From GH45 sp046704385 (GTDB lineage: Bacteria > Bacteroidota > Bacteroidia > Bacteroidales > SZUA-534): a stretch of 64,000 nucleotides of DNA. Below are positions 1-8,300 of the stretch, in pieces. The stretch lies in the NCBI GenBank assembly GCA_046704385.1, contig JBJKSB010000076.1, forward strand, positions 1 through 64,000, read 5' to 3'. The notes below the pieces were generated by a model, which was given only the letters and a program-made list of their open reading frames with translations, was not told the origin of the DNA and made no database searches. A program made the translations under genes and the position numbers. Positions within the stretch are counted from its first letter, which is position 1. Every line of letters begins with the position of its first letter.

Positions 1-162
1 GGTATTGGCATAGGCCTCAATTGTTCCATTGTTGTCAATTCCAAACTGAAGCATGATCATACTGGCATCAGGTGAATCCGGAGCATCCACTTTGGGGAAT
101 AATCCCGCATAACTTTTACCAATGGCAAATAAAACTATCAATACTGCTAACATTTGTTTCAT
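1..162 (-). CDS. Partial secreted protein of unknown function (N-terminus only)
   Basis: The 54 codons visible read without a stop and run off the left edge, so only the N-terminus is present. They begin with a typical Sec signal (MKQMLAVLIVLFAIGKSYA) followed by a mature start rich in Pro and Asp. The start is set by an unusually good Shine-Dalgarno for this genome, AAGGAGGACAAATC directly before the ATG at 162; a second in-frame Met nine bases on is less likely. The gene diverges from the one at 536. Too little is visible to name a family. Confidence 0.6.
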   Translation of the reverse strand, partial: MKQMLAVLIVLFAIGKSYAGLFPKVDAPDSPDASMIMLQFGIDNNGTIEAYANT

Positions 163-535
163 GATTTGTCCTCCTTTTTAATTGGTTAGTTTTCTAAAGG
201 TACAGCTAAATTTATAGGCTAACAAAATGAAAGATTAAAACTTCTTTTCAAACTATTAAACGTTTGGTTTTTGATGATTTCTGCAAATTATAACATTATA
301 GAAACACAATTATAAGACAACCGCAAAAGCTAACAATCCGGAAAAAGATTGAAAAAAATAACAATCATTCTTAAGCATAATCCCAAACCAAAGTCACATA
401 TTCTAAAAAATACCACATTTAATAATCGGCAAAGGGCACTTGCTCATTTTACAATAAATATATGAACAGTCACCATTAATTTTAAGCTAACAAACTAAAC
501 AACGGTATTTTTAACATAATTAAAATTAACACGCT
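163..535. other. Divergent intergenic region
   Basis: This 373-base AT-rich spacer separates two divergent genes and should hold both promoters. I found no good TTTG / TAnnTTTG pair, no tRNA-like fold and no convincing terminator. Only the Shine-Dalgarno of the leftward gene (about 168-177) stands out. Confidence 0.5.
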
Positions 536-1294
536 ATGAAACGAAATTATCTGTTAGTTATTGGATTATTGGTGATTGCTACAAGCGCTTTTGCTAAGAA
601 AAAAGTTGAATCGCCGCAAGTGATTGTAATTGGTATTGGAGCAAAAAATGCAACATTTAATGAAGCCCAATATCCTGATCTTAAATTTTATTACACACCA
701 GGTCTTGTGTCACAGGCACAGGTTAGTGATGGGACAAAATCAGCTCTTGCTTTATCAGGTGGTGCACGTGAATCCTTTTCCGGAGATCCAAAATTTCTGG
801 CTGATGCCAATGATGCGCATGAATTAAAAAATTGCTATTTCATTTTTGATAAAAATGGGGTATGCTACTCACAAGGTTACAACTTGGGAAAAAGAGGTAT
901 CCTGGAAACAACAGGAATCGACAGCAAAAAAGTTGAAGATGTATTTGGCGAAGTATTAAAGAAAGAAAAGACAGCCAAAGAAAACAGTAAAGAAATGAAA
1001 CTTAAAAAACAAGATTTCATGCTGGGTTACAAAATGCCGGAATTTAATGTTGCAGGAGTTGATGGCAGCGAAGTATCCATTAAATCAATTACTGAAAGCG
1101 GTAAACCGATTATGATTGTATTCTTCCAATTACCAAAAGATTCAGATACCCAGGAAGCAAAACAAAGTAGTGAAGGTAAATCGGGTAAAGCATTTGGTAA
1201 ATCAATGTTAGCCGCTGCAGCCGGATCATCAGCTTCCAACATTTTCGTTAACCTCGAAAGTGAGTTATATGACTATGATGCCAGAGAAAAATAG
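536..1294 (+). CDS. Exported redoxin-like protein without catalytic cysteines
   Basis: A 252-residue protein with a clear signal peptide (MKRNYLLVIGLLVIATSAFA). Residues about 155-200 read like the start of an AhpC/TlpA thioredoxin fold: GYKMPEFNVAGVDGSEVSI, then SGKPIMIVFFQLP. In active family members a Cys pair or single peroxidatic Cys follows this strand; here the site reads QLPKDSD and no Cys is present, and the protein ends soon afterwards. The N-terminal half (an FDKNGVCYSQG segment near residue 105) is not recognised. The redoxin resemblance is inferred from motif shape; the role is unknown. It is monocistronic, with an intrinsic terminator just downstream. Confidence 0.6.
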   Translation: MKRNYLLVIGLLVIATSAFAKKKVESPQVIVIGIGAKNATFNEAQYPDLKFYYTPGLVSQAQVSDGTKSALALSGGARESFSGDPKFLADANDAHELKNCYFIFDKNGVCYSQGYNLGKRGILETTGIDSKKVEDVFGEVLKKEKTAKENSKEMKLKKQDFMLGYKMPEFNVAGVDGSEVSIKSITESGKPIMIVFFQLPKDSDTQEAKQSSEGKSGKAFGKSMLAAAAGSSASNIFVNLESELYDYDAREK

Positions 1295-1321
1295 ACTTGA
1301 TAAATTACCTAAAAGGATAAG

Positions 1322-1347
1322 AACAGGCTTCCCGGCCTGTTTTTTTT
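1322..1347 (+). terminator. Intrinsic terminator after the redoxin-like gene
   Basis: Stem AACAGGC / GCCTGTT with a six-base loop, running directly into a T tract. It lies 28 bases after the stop codon at 1294. Confidence 0.85.
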
Positions 1348-1432
1348 ATATTAATTGTTGAATTAAGGGCTTACCCATTGGCTGTTAATAACATTAATTG
1401 TAAATTTAAAGTCAAATCCTAATTAGCCCAAA

Positions 1433-3319
1433 ATGAAATCAATTCTTTTTATACCTGTGTATTTATGGCTTTTTTTTATGATACATTCATGTCAGCGTTC
1501 AAGCCAAACATCAATACCAGGCAATATGGAAACCGAAAAAGAATTAATTGATTCATTAAATGAACTCAGCTGGGAATTAAGCCCTACTAATTTTAAGAAA
1601 TCTCTGAGCCTGGCCAATAAAGCACTTATAAAATCTCAGAATATTAGTTACACATCGGGTATTGCACTTAGCTACCTGAGAATTGGATTGGCTTACGATT
1701 ATGAAGGTGATTATACTGAAGCGTTTGACAATTATTATAAATCCCTCAAATTGTGGCAGGAAATCGGCGATCAAAAACAAATTGCAACTACTTATAACAA
1801 CATTGGCACTTCGTATTACATTCAGGCTGATTATGTAAATGCAATGAAATACTGCCTGATGTCGCTTAAAATTCGTGAAGATTTAAACGACATGAAAGAT
1901 GTTGCACAAAGCCTGAACAACCTCGGATTAATATTTCGTGTTCAGGAACGATACGACGAAGCCATTTCCATTTATTCAAAGTCAATCGATATCAGGACAA
2001 AAATCCACGATATAACCGGAGTTATGTATGCAGAACAAAATATTGGAGTGGCTTACGAAAAAAAGGGCGTTCCCGATTCAGCCTTATACCATTACAATTT
2101 TGCCTTAAAGCTGGCTGGGGAGCTGAATGACAGCATTTCGCTGGCAAGCAATCTTTCAAATACAAGTAATATTTATAAAATAGTCGGAAACTACTCCGCA
2201 GCCGTAAAGAATGGCTTACGGGCCGAGAAGATACTAAGGAAAATTAATGATCGGGAAACATTGTCATATGTAGCCGAAAGCCTGGGAGAACTGTATTTTA
2301 AAATCAACAATTATAGTCTGGCTTACAGATACACTATCGAGAGTCTTGAATTAGCAAAAAAACTGGGGCGCAAGGAATTAGAATTAAATTGTTATAACCT
2401 GCTGGCAAAAATCCATTCAACCTCCGGAGATTTTAACAAAGCCTATAACCTTAAAAGTTTGGCGGCATCTATTAAAGATAGTATTCTGAACGAAGAAAGT
2501 ACCAGGCAATTGAATGAATTGCAAACCCAATATGAAACCTCTAAAAAAGAACAACAAATTGAAACGCTTACTCATGAAAAATTGATAGAATCGCAGCGAA
2601 AATCAATTGCTTTCATCCTTGCTACAGTAATGCTACTGACGGTAATTGTTGTTATATTGCTCTTTAACCAGAATAAACTAAAGGCGCAACGAGAATCGGC
2701 AATTCTCAAGCAAAAAATGCTTCGGTCGCAAATGAATCCTCACTTTATTTTCAATGCCCTGGGCTCGGTACAAAGCTTTATTTTTTATAATAAACCTGAT
2801 GAGGCAATGAGTTTTCTTTCGAACTTTTCGAAATTAATGCGCGATATTTTAGAAGGTTCAATAAACGATTTTATTCCCTTTGAACAAGACATCGCCATCA
2901 TTGAGAATTATTTAATGCTTGAACAATTGCGATATCAGGGTCGATTTACTTATAAAATTAATGTGAAAGGAGAAATTGCCAATCTGCAGATCCCACCCAT
3001 GCTGACTCAGCCCTTTATTGAAAACGCTGTAAAACATGGCGTGGGGCCCATGGAACAGAATGGTAAAATTGACATCATTTATACGATTAACAGCCGCGAT
3101 ATTATTATTGAAATTATGGATAATGGCAGCGGTATTAAACAATTGCCCGATAAACAGGACCATAAATCATATGCCATACTATTAACCAGGCAACGATTGA
3201 ACATTTTAGGCAAAGGCTGTAACATTAACGTTGAATCACCAATTAATACAGAGCAATTTGGTACAAAAGTAACGCTACGTTTACCCTTGCAAATTTGCAA
3301 AAATGAATTTTATGATTGA
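1433..3319 (+). CDS. TPR-containing sensor histidine kinase, LytS/YehU type
   Basis: A 628-residue sensor kinase. The N-terminus is hydrophobic and ends in IHSC (Cys20), a near-lipobox. Residues about 60-350 are tetratricopeptide repeats with recurring A..Y..SL / NN.G motifs, likely periplasmic. A coiled-coil stretch is followed by one membrane helix (about 392-412). The cytoplasmic part carries the His_kinase signature QMNPHFIFNAL with the phospho-acceptor His437, then the ATP-binding motifs PFIENAVKHG and DNGSGI. This is the class that pairs with LytTR regulators, and the partner follows immediately. The ligand is unknown; TPR domains suggest protein or peptide sensing. Confidence 0.9.
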   Translation: MKSILFIPVYLWLFFMIHSCQRSSQTSIPGNMETEKELIDSLNELSWELSPTNFKKSLSLANKALIKSQNISYTSGIALSYLRIGLAYDYEGDYTEAFDNYYKSLKLWQEIGDQKQIATTYNNIGTSYYIQADYVNAMKYCLMSLKIREDLNDMKDVAQSLNNLGLIFRVQERYDEAISIYSKSIDIRTKIHDITGVMYAEQNIGVAYEKKGVPDSALYHYNFALKLAGELNDSISLASNLSNTSNIYKIVGNYSAAVKNGLRAEKILRKINDRETLSYVAESLGELYFKINNYSLAYRYTIESLELAKKLGRKELELNCYNLLAKIHSTSGDFNKAYNLKSLAASIKDSILNEESTRQLNELQTQYETSKKEQQIETLTHEKLIESQRKSIAFILATVMLLTVIVVILLFNQNKLKAQRESAILKQKMLRSQMNPHFIFNALGSVQSFIFYNKPDEAMSFLSNFSKLMRDILEGSINDFIPFEQDIAIIENYLMLEQLRYQGRFTYKINVKGEIANLQIPPMLTQPFIENAVKHGVGPMEQNGKIDIIYTINSRDIIIEIMDNGSGIKQLPDKQDHKSYAILLTRQRLNILGKGCNINVESPINTEQFGTKVTLRLPLQICKNEFYD

Positions 3320-3351
3320 GATTTGTAATCAGTATTTTCAACCTGGCAGTC

Positions 3352-4095
3352 ATGCTCAAAACTATTATTATAGAAGATGAAGCTAATGAAGCGCGCATGT
3401 TACAGGACTGCATCCAACTCGTTGCTTCCGAATGCGATGTGCTTGGAGTTGCTACTACACTTACTGAAGCTAAATTTCTGATTAACAAGACCAATCCCGA
3501 CCTTGCTTTTTTTGATGTTGAATTACCTGATGGCAAAAGTATCGATATGTTGGCAGACATGAAAGAAATCAATTTTGGTATAATTTTCACCACGGCACAC
3601 AGTCGTTACGCCATTAATGCATTTCAATTAAGTGCTATTGACTTTGTAATTAAACCCATTACCCCGAAACTCATTACCTATGCCATTGAAAAAGCAAAAA
3701 AAGCTATCTATTTTAAGGAGATGCAGGAAAAAATCAATAATCTGATTTACAACAATACGCATCCTGATGACGAAAAGAAAATAGTACTTCAGTGTGCTGA
3801 TTCCATATATTATGTTAATGTTAAAGATATTGTGCATTGCAAAGCCGATAATAATTACACCCTTTTTGTGTTGAATAATGGTTCAAGTATAATGGTATCC
3901 AAAACCATAAAAGAATTTGAACACCTCTTACCGGCTTCCATCTTCTTTCGGACGCATCAATCGCATATTGTAAATCTGAATTATATAAGTCAGATTAAAA
4001 AGAAATCGCTTGAAATTCATCTTAAAAACAATGATATTGTTCATTTAGCCACCCGCAAAAAAGATCAATTAATGGATATTTTAAAAAGCAGATGA
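3352..4095 (+). CDS. LytTR-family response regulator
   Basis: The receiver domain has acidic residues near position 8-9 (IIIEDE), phospho-acceptor Asp55 (FFDVELPDG) and the conserved Lys in VIKPI. The C-terminal LytTR DNA-binding domain (about 145-245) shows VKDIVHCKADNNYT and FFRTHQSHIVNL. I chose ATG 3352 because it opens directly on the receiver strand (MLKTIIIEDE); the frame is open back to a TTG at 3316, overlapping the kinase stop, but that extension adds only a non-family tail. It forms a two-component pair with the upstream kinase. Targets cannot be read from this window. Confidence 0.9.
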   Translation: MLKTIIIEDEANEARMLQDCIQLVASECDVLGVATTLTEAKFLINKTNPDLAFFDVELPDGKSIDMLADMKEINFGIIFTTAHSRYAINAFQLSAIDFVIKPITPKLITYAIEKAKKAIYFKEMQEKINNLIYNNTHPDDEKKIVLQCADSIYYVNVKDIVHCKADNNYTLFVLNNGSSIMVSKTIKEFEHLLPASIFFRTHQSHIVNLNYISQIKKKSLEIHLKNNDIVHLATRKKDQLMDILKSR

Positions 4096-4154
4096 TAAAT
4101 TAAAATTAACTTGAGCTCAATCAAAACGACATATTAACAATGGTAATATCAATA

Positions 4155-4296
4155 GGCCCGGCTTTTAAGCCGGGTTACTGTAATTTAAGCGTATGACAAG
4201 ATTTTCAAAATTTTAATAATATTAAACTAATTAATTAAAATTTTGAAAATCAATATTTGGTTAATCCTATTATTTACCCGGCTTTTAAGCCGGGCC
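4155..4296. repeat. Nested inverted-repeat structure with two GC-rich hairpins
   Basis: Two copies of CCCGGCTTTTAAGCCGGG (4157-4174 and 4277-4294), each a hairpin, flank a perfect 17-bp inverted repeat (4201-4217 and 4234-4250, 16-base spacer). GG precedes the first hairpin and CC follows the second, so the outer arms also form an inverted pair around the inner one. It lies between two rightward genes. At least the second hairpin, followed by CCTTTT, could terminate the kinase/regulator transcript. A mobile REPIN- or MITE-like origin is possible but unproven. Confidence 0.75.
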
Positions 4297-4358
4297 TTTT
4301 GATTATCGTACATTTTATAAATCTCTTCAATAAAACATTTATCTATCCAAAGCTGTTA

Positions 4359-4391
4359 TTGGCCAACATATAAAAAGAAAAACTACTTTTG
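4359..4391 (+). promoter_or_regulatory. Candidate Bacteroidota promoter, near-leaderless
   Basis: The -7 type element TACTTTTG (4384-4391) fits TAnnTTTG. A TTG lies 22 bases upstream (4359-4361). The predicted transcription start falls at about 4396-4398, which is the ATG of the downstream gene, suggesting a leaderless or almost leaderless mRNA. Confidence 0.4.
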
Positions 4392-4397
4392 CATCCA

Positions 4398-6284
4398 ATG
4401 GCTGATTCCAAATATTTATATGCGAAATATAAAAGCACCGACTGGCTTCCAACAACGGTTAAAGAAGCCAAAGAACGGGGCTGGGATGACCTTGACGTTA
4501 TTTTATTCTCAGGCGATGCTTATGTTGATCATCCTTCATTCGGTCCGGCGGTAATAAGCAGGGTAATTGAAAGCCTGGAACTCCGGGTGGCTATCGTTCC
4601 GCAACCTAACTGGCGTGACGACCTTCGTGATTTTAAAAAATTTGGTGCACCGCGTTTGTTTTTTGGAGTAACCTCAGGCTGCATGGACAGCATGGTTAAC
4701 CATTATACAGCAGCCAAGCGTTTGCGGTCGAATGATGCTTATACTCCCGGAGGCAAAGCAGGTTTTCGCCCGGATTATGCTACAACCGTTTATTCAAATA
4801 TTTTAAAGAAACTGTATCCTGAAAAGCCAGTAATTATTGGTGGAATTGAAGCATCATTGCGGCGACTTGCTCATTACGATTACTGGAGCAATAAATTGAT
4901 GCCATCCGTTTTAATTAATGCACCTGCTGATTTGTTGGTTTTTGGCATGGGAGAAAAGCCGATTAAAGAAATTATTGATCTTTTGGAACGCGGTGTTCCG
5001 GTTGAAAAAATACAGACGATTTCACAAACTGCATTTAAAATCCCTAAAGACTCTGAGCCTACTACACGAAAAAAATGGGCAACACAATCTTTATCTTCTT
5101 ACGATGAATGCCTCCTTGATAAAGAAAAACATGCCCATAACTTTAAAATTATTGAGGAACAATCTAACAAATACGAATCGGACCGCATAATTCAGGAATC
5201 GGGTAACTATAAAATTGTGGTAAACCCGTCAAATCCACCATTAAGTGAAAAAGAAATGGATGCTGTTTACGATTTGCCTTTTACCCGTTTACCCCATCCA
5301 AAATATCAGGATAAACCAGGCATTCCTGCTTATGAAATGATTCGCCATTCTGTTAACAGCCACCGGGGATGTTTTGGAGGGTGCAGCTTTTGCACTATCT
5401 CAGCACATCAGGGTAAATTTGTGAGTAGCCGCAGTAAAAATTCAATTTTAAATGAAATTGAAAAAGTAACAGAAATGCCTGACTTTAAAGGTTACATCTC
5501 CGATATTGGCGGACCATCGGCAAATATGTGGAAAATGAAAGGGAAGATTGAAAATGTTTGTCGTTCGTGCAAAAGAGCATCGTGCCTGTTCCCCAAAATA
5601 TGCCCGAATCTTGAAACCGATCATTCCCATATGATTGAATTGTACCAGGAAATCAGGAAAAATCCGAAAATAAAAAGGGCTTTTGTGGGTAGTGGTATCC
5701 GTTATGATTACCTGAACCACCAGGAAATGGAACGATCTAATTTTCAAGAATATATTGATCAGATTATTTCGCATCATGTATCCGGCAGGTTGAAAGTTGC
5801 ACCTGAACATACTTCACCCAGGGTACTTAGGCTTATGCGAAAACCCGACTTTGATTTATTTAAAGAATTAAAAAAAGTTTTTGATCATGTAAATCAAAAA
5901 AGTGGCTTGAAACAACAGCTTATACCCTACTTTATTTCGAGTCATCCGGAATGTTATGAAGAAGATATGGCCGATTTAGCTATTCAAACTAAAAACATGG
6001 ATTTTAAACTGGAACAGGTACAGGATTTTACTCCAACTCCCATGACATTGGCTACTGTTATCTATTATACCGGTATTGATCCATATTCCGGAAAAAATAT
6101 GTTCACTGCCAAAACAAATAAGGAAAAACAGAATCAAAAGCAGTTTTTCTTTTGGTATAAACCCAATGAAAACAAACAAATTAAGCAGCGTTTAGTACAG
6201 ATAAACCGTCCGGATTTAATCAATAAGTTATTTGGCAGTTCGAACCCTGAACCAAGTTTAAAAAAACGGAAAATGAATGATTAA
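4398..6284 (+). CDS. YgiQ-family radical SAM protein
   Basis: A 628-residue protein matching the YgiQ (UPF0313) family along its length: N-terminal WLPTT, DVILFSGDAYVDHPSFG, the PQPNW and GVTSGCMDSMVNHYTA blocks, IGGIEASLRR, and the radical-SAM cluster motif CX3CX2C at Cys325, Cys329 and Cys332 (RGCFGGCSFCTIS). A further Cys-rich segment (CRSCKRASC...CPN) follows, then VGSGIRYD and APEHTS. The family binds [4Fe-4S] and S-adenosylmethionine; its substrate is not established. The ATG at 4398 is preferred over the TTG at 4389, since the latter lies inside the -7 promoter element. Confidence 0.92.
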   Translation: MADSKYLYAKYKSTDWLPTTVKEAKERGWDDLDVILFSGDAYVDHPSFGPAVISRVIESLELRVAIVPQPNWRDDLRDFKKFGAPRLFFGVTSGCMDSMVNHYTAAKRLRSNDAYTPGGKAGFRPDYATTVYSNILKKLYPEKPVIIGGIEASLRRLAHYDYWSNKLMPSVLINAPADLLVFGMGEKPIKEIIDLLERGVPVEKIQTISQTAFKIPKDSEPTTRKKWATQSLSSYDECLLDKEKHAHNFKIIEEQSNKYESDRIIQESGNYKIVVNPSNPPLSEKEMDAVYDLPFTRLPHPKYQDKPGIPAYEMIRHSVNSHRGCFGGCSFCTISAHQGKFVSSRSKNSILNEIEKVTEMPDFKGYISDIGGPSANMWKMKGKIENVCRSCKRASCLFPKICPNLETDHSHMIELYQEIRKNPKIKRAFVGSGIRYDYLNHQEMERSNFQEYIDQIISHHVSGRLKVAPEHTSPRVLRLMRKPDFDLFKELKKVFDHVNQKSGLKQQLIPYFISSHPECYEEDMADLAIQTKNMDFKLEQVQDFTPTPMTLATVIYYTGIDPYSGKNMFTAKTNKEKQNQKQFFFWYKPNENKQIKQRLVQINRPDLINKLFGSSNPEPSLKKRKMND

Positions 6285-6315
6285 AAAAGAAATCACAAAA
6301 ACTATAAAATGTAAT

Positions 6316-6323
6316 TAATTTTG
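6316..6323 (+). promoter_or_regulatory. Candidate -7 promoter element
   Basis: TAATTTTG fits TAnnTTTG, 31 bases before the ATG at 6355. No matching TTTG was found upstream, so support is partial. Confidence 0.3.
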
Positions 6324-6354
6324 TCGTATAGCAAAACTAAAATCCTGAATTGTT

Positions 6355-6543
6355 ATGGATAATAAAGCACTTATCGGAATATCTATTTTACTTTTTACTT
6401 ATGGACTTTTTTCCTGGGCAATAGGAAGGTTTATAAATAAACGAAAAAAAAAGGAAAGCACTGAATTTCAAAATTTTCTGTTAGGTGCGGGAATTCTGGG
6501 AATAATACTGATCGCTTTAATTGCCTACCTTTATTGGGGATAA
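6355..6543 (+). CDS. Small two-helix membrane protein
   Basis: A 62-residue protein with two hydrophobic helices (about residues 5-26 and 42-61) joined by a basic loop (NKRKKKE), placing the loop in the cytoplasm. Evidence that it is real: a -7 element ahead, an intrinsic terminator immediately after the stop, and no overlapping gene. No family recognised. Confidence 0.6.
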   Translation: MDNKALIGISILLFTYGLFSWAIGRFINKRKKKESTEFQNFLLGAGILGIILIALIAYLYWG

Positions 6544-6544
6544 A

Positions 6545-6574
6545 AAAAAGCTGCTTCATACGAAACAGCTTTTT
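6545..6574 (+). terminator. Intrinsic terminator
   Basis: AAAAAGCTG (6545-6553) pairs with CAGCTTTTT (6566-6574), extended inwards by CTTC/GAAA with a mismatch. The flanking A and T tracts would allow function in both directions. Confidence 0.7.
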
Positions 6575-6591
6575 AAATTTTTAAAATGTTT

Positions 6592-6692
6592 TCTATTAGT
6601 GCGTTCATAAAGTCTTATTTAAATATTCATCGGATGACTTATTTATAAACCTATAAGCTAGTCATCCGATGAGTTTTATGTAACCTAATAGA
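6592..6692. repeat. Inverted repeat between convergent genes
   Basis: Inner arms TCATCGGATGACT / AGTCATCCGATGA (13 bp exact, 6627-6639 and 6660-6672) sit inside outer arms TCTATTAG (6592-6599) and CTAATAGA (6685-6692), with partly matching sequence between. It ends a few bases before the stop codon of the leftward gene at 6700. It may be a terminator for that operon or a degenerate MITE-like element. Confidence 0.6.
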
Positions 6693-6699
6693 CTTTCTA

Positions 6700-8232
6700 C
6701 TAGGGAGCTGATAAAGCAGGAATATCAACTATTGCTATGCTTTTTACATTAATTTTATTAATATCTCCCCAACGTCCTTTTATTGATACAATTCCTTTAT
6801 ACAGTTCATCGGACATAACCACAACTCCGGGATAATATACGCTCTTAATATCGGGTGTATCATCATCGGTATAAATAACCACGGAACCATCATGCAATTC
6901 ACTGGAAGATACCATGTGCCATTTGGTTAACAAATCAGTAGTCCATGTATTCGATGGTGTTTCATCGTTAATAACAATTAACTGGGTTTCGCCTTTGGTA
7001 GCTGCACTTGGCAGTGTTTGAATCTTAGCAGGTAAATAGCGCTTATGGTAAAAATCATTATCTTTATTAAACGAAGCCAGCACTACATCACCCACCAACA
7101 TGGGCGACGGTTGTGCCGGAGCCGGAGCTGCGGCAGGTTGCGTTGCCACAGGTGTAATTTGTTGTGTTGGGGGTGCAGCTGAAGAACCGGAAACTGCCAA
7201 ATCTTTAAATCTGTAAACTTTGTTATCATATTTGTACTCAAACATGCTTACGCCATTCATTTTGGCAAATTCACAATCCATAGGTACCGGTGTTCCATTC
7301 ATAACTGTGGCAACTGATCTGGATCCCGATTTCCCTGCTACTGTAACAGTTTCAACATTATATTCTTTGCCACTTAAATCGATAGCGCGTGTATCGAGGG
7401 CATAATCGTTAAGTTCAAAATCGTCAGTGCCACGATTCTGAAATTCAAAATTCAGTACAGTTTTATCTCCCACATAACGTCCACCCATATAAACCAGGTA
7501 CACCTGCTCGGTAATAAGTTGCTCATTACCCGACCCTGTGGCTGATGACTGATTATTATTATCGGCCGGAGCAGCAGCCTGGGCAGGTACTTCAGCAGGG
7601 GGTTCAATTTCCGACATAACATCCATGCACATATCATAACATTCCTTGCATACCGGGGGAACCGATTTTAAAACCTTAATGGCTTCACCATTGCTACCTT
7701 GCTTTTGCAGGGCCTTAGCCTTCGAAATAATAAAATCACATTGTGAATTATAGAACTCAAGGATTTTAGCTTTCCCTTGTTCAACCATCGACTTAAATTG
7801 ACCACTATTTACATTAATATTTTTAATACCTGCCATATAAGCTTTGGTTTCATTTTGTCCAACACCTTTGGCCTCATACGAGGTTTGTCCAAATATTGCC
7901 CCGCTGGCATCTTTAATAAAAAAGTTAATTTGCATATTTAATGCATGCATCGGAGGGGCTGTAGAAGTCAATTCCTTTGATAAAACGTCGATAGAAGCAT
8001 CCATAATAAAAAACGGATTTTCGCCATCGCCTGACATTCCATTTTTAGTGCATATCTGCTTCATTTTGTTTAATAAGAGATTTTTTGCACCCTGTGGAAT
8101 AGTTTGATCATTCACTTGTGGAGTAATGGCAATTCTGCCAGCGTCGTCAGCTTTGCCCTGATTGTTTTGAGCGAAAGTACTCAAAGGGAACAATAAGGCA
8201 AAAGTACAAATAACTAAAACTAATTTTTTCAT
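6700..8232 (-). CDS. Exported protein of unknown function, last gene of envelope cassette
   Basis: A 510-residue protein starting with a signal peptide (MKKLVLVICTFALLFPLSTFAQ). ATG 8232 is chosen because it opens this signal; the frame continues 11 codons further. Residues about 20-160 have the look of a CsgG/LpoB-like periplasmic fold (GRIAITPQV..., DASIDVLSKEL, a strand pattern ending in an Ala/Gly-rich helix). A Cys-rich helix-turn follows (CKECYDMCMDVM), then a Pro/Ala/Gln linker, a beta-rich domain (EQVYLVYMGGRYV), a second low-complexity Pro/Ala linker and a C-terminal beta domain. The fold call is inferred by eye. Last gene of a four-gene leftward set. Confidence 0.65.
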   Translation of the reverse strand: MKKLVLVICTFALLFPLSTFAQNNQGKADDAGRIAITPQVNDQTIPQGAKNLLLNKMKQICTKNGMSGDGENPFFIMDASIDVLSKELTSTAPPMHALNMQINFFIKDASGAIFGQTSYEAKGVGQNETKAYMAGIKNINVNSGQFKSMVEQGKAKILEFYNSQCDFIISKAKALQKQGSNGEAIKVLKSVPPVCKECYDMCMDVMSEIEPPAEVPAQAAAPADNNNQSSATGSGNEQLITEQVYLVYMGGRYVGDKTVLNFEFQNRGTDDFELNDYALDTRAIDLSGKEYNVETVTVAGKSGSRSVATVMNGTPVPMDCEFAKMNGVSMFEYKYDNKVYRFKDLAVSGSSAAPPTQQITPVATQPAAAPAPAQPSPMLVGDVVLASFNKDNDFYHKRYLPAKIQTLPSAATKGETQLIVINDETPSNTWTTDLLTKWHMVSSSELHDGSVVIYTDDDTPDIKSVYYPGVVVMSDELYKGIVSIKGRWGDINKINVKSIAIVDIPALSAP

Positions 8233-8300
8233 ACTATTTGGGTTTAATTTAAATATAGCCACCAAACTTTATTATGATGGCTATTAATAAAATAGGTTGC

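Noticed and set aside
3316..3351. TTG start for the LytTR regulator
   Set aside because: It adds 12 residues that are not part of a receiver domain; ATG 3352 opens the first strand.
4155..6692. Insertion sequences at the inverted repeats
   Set aside because: No transposase frame, no clear target duplications; kept only as repeats.
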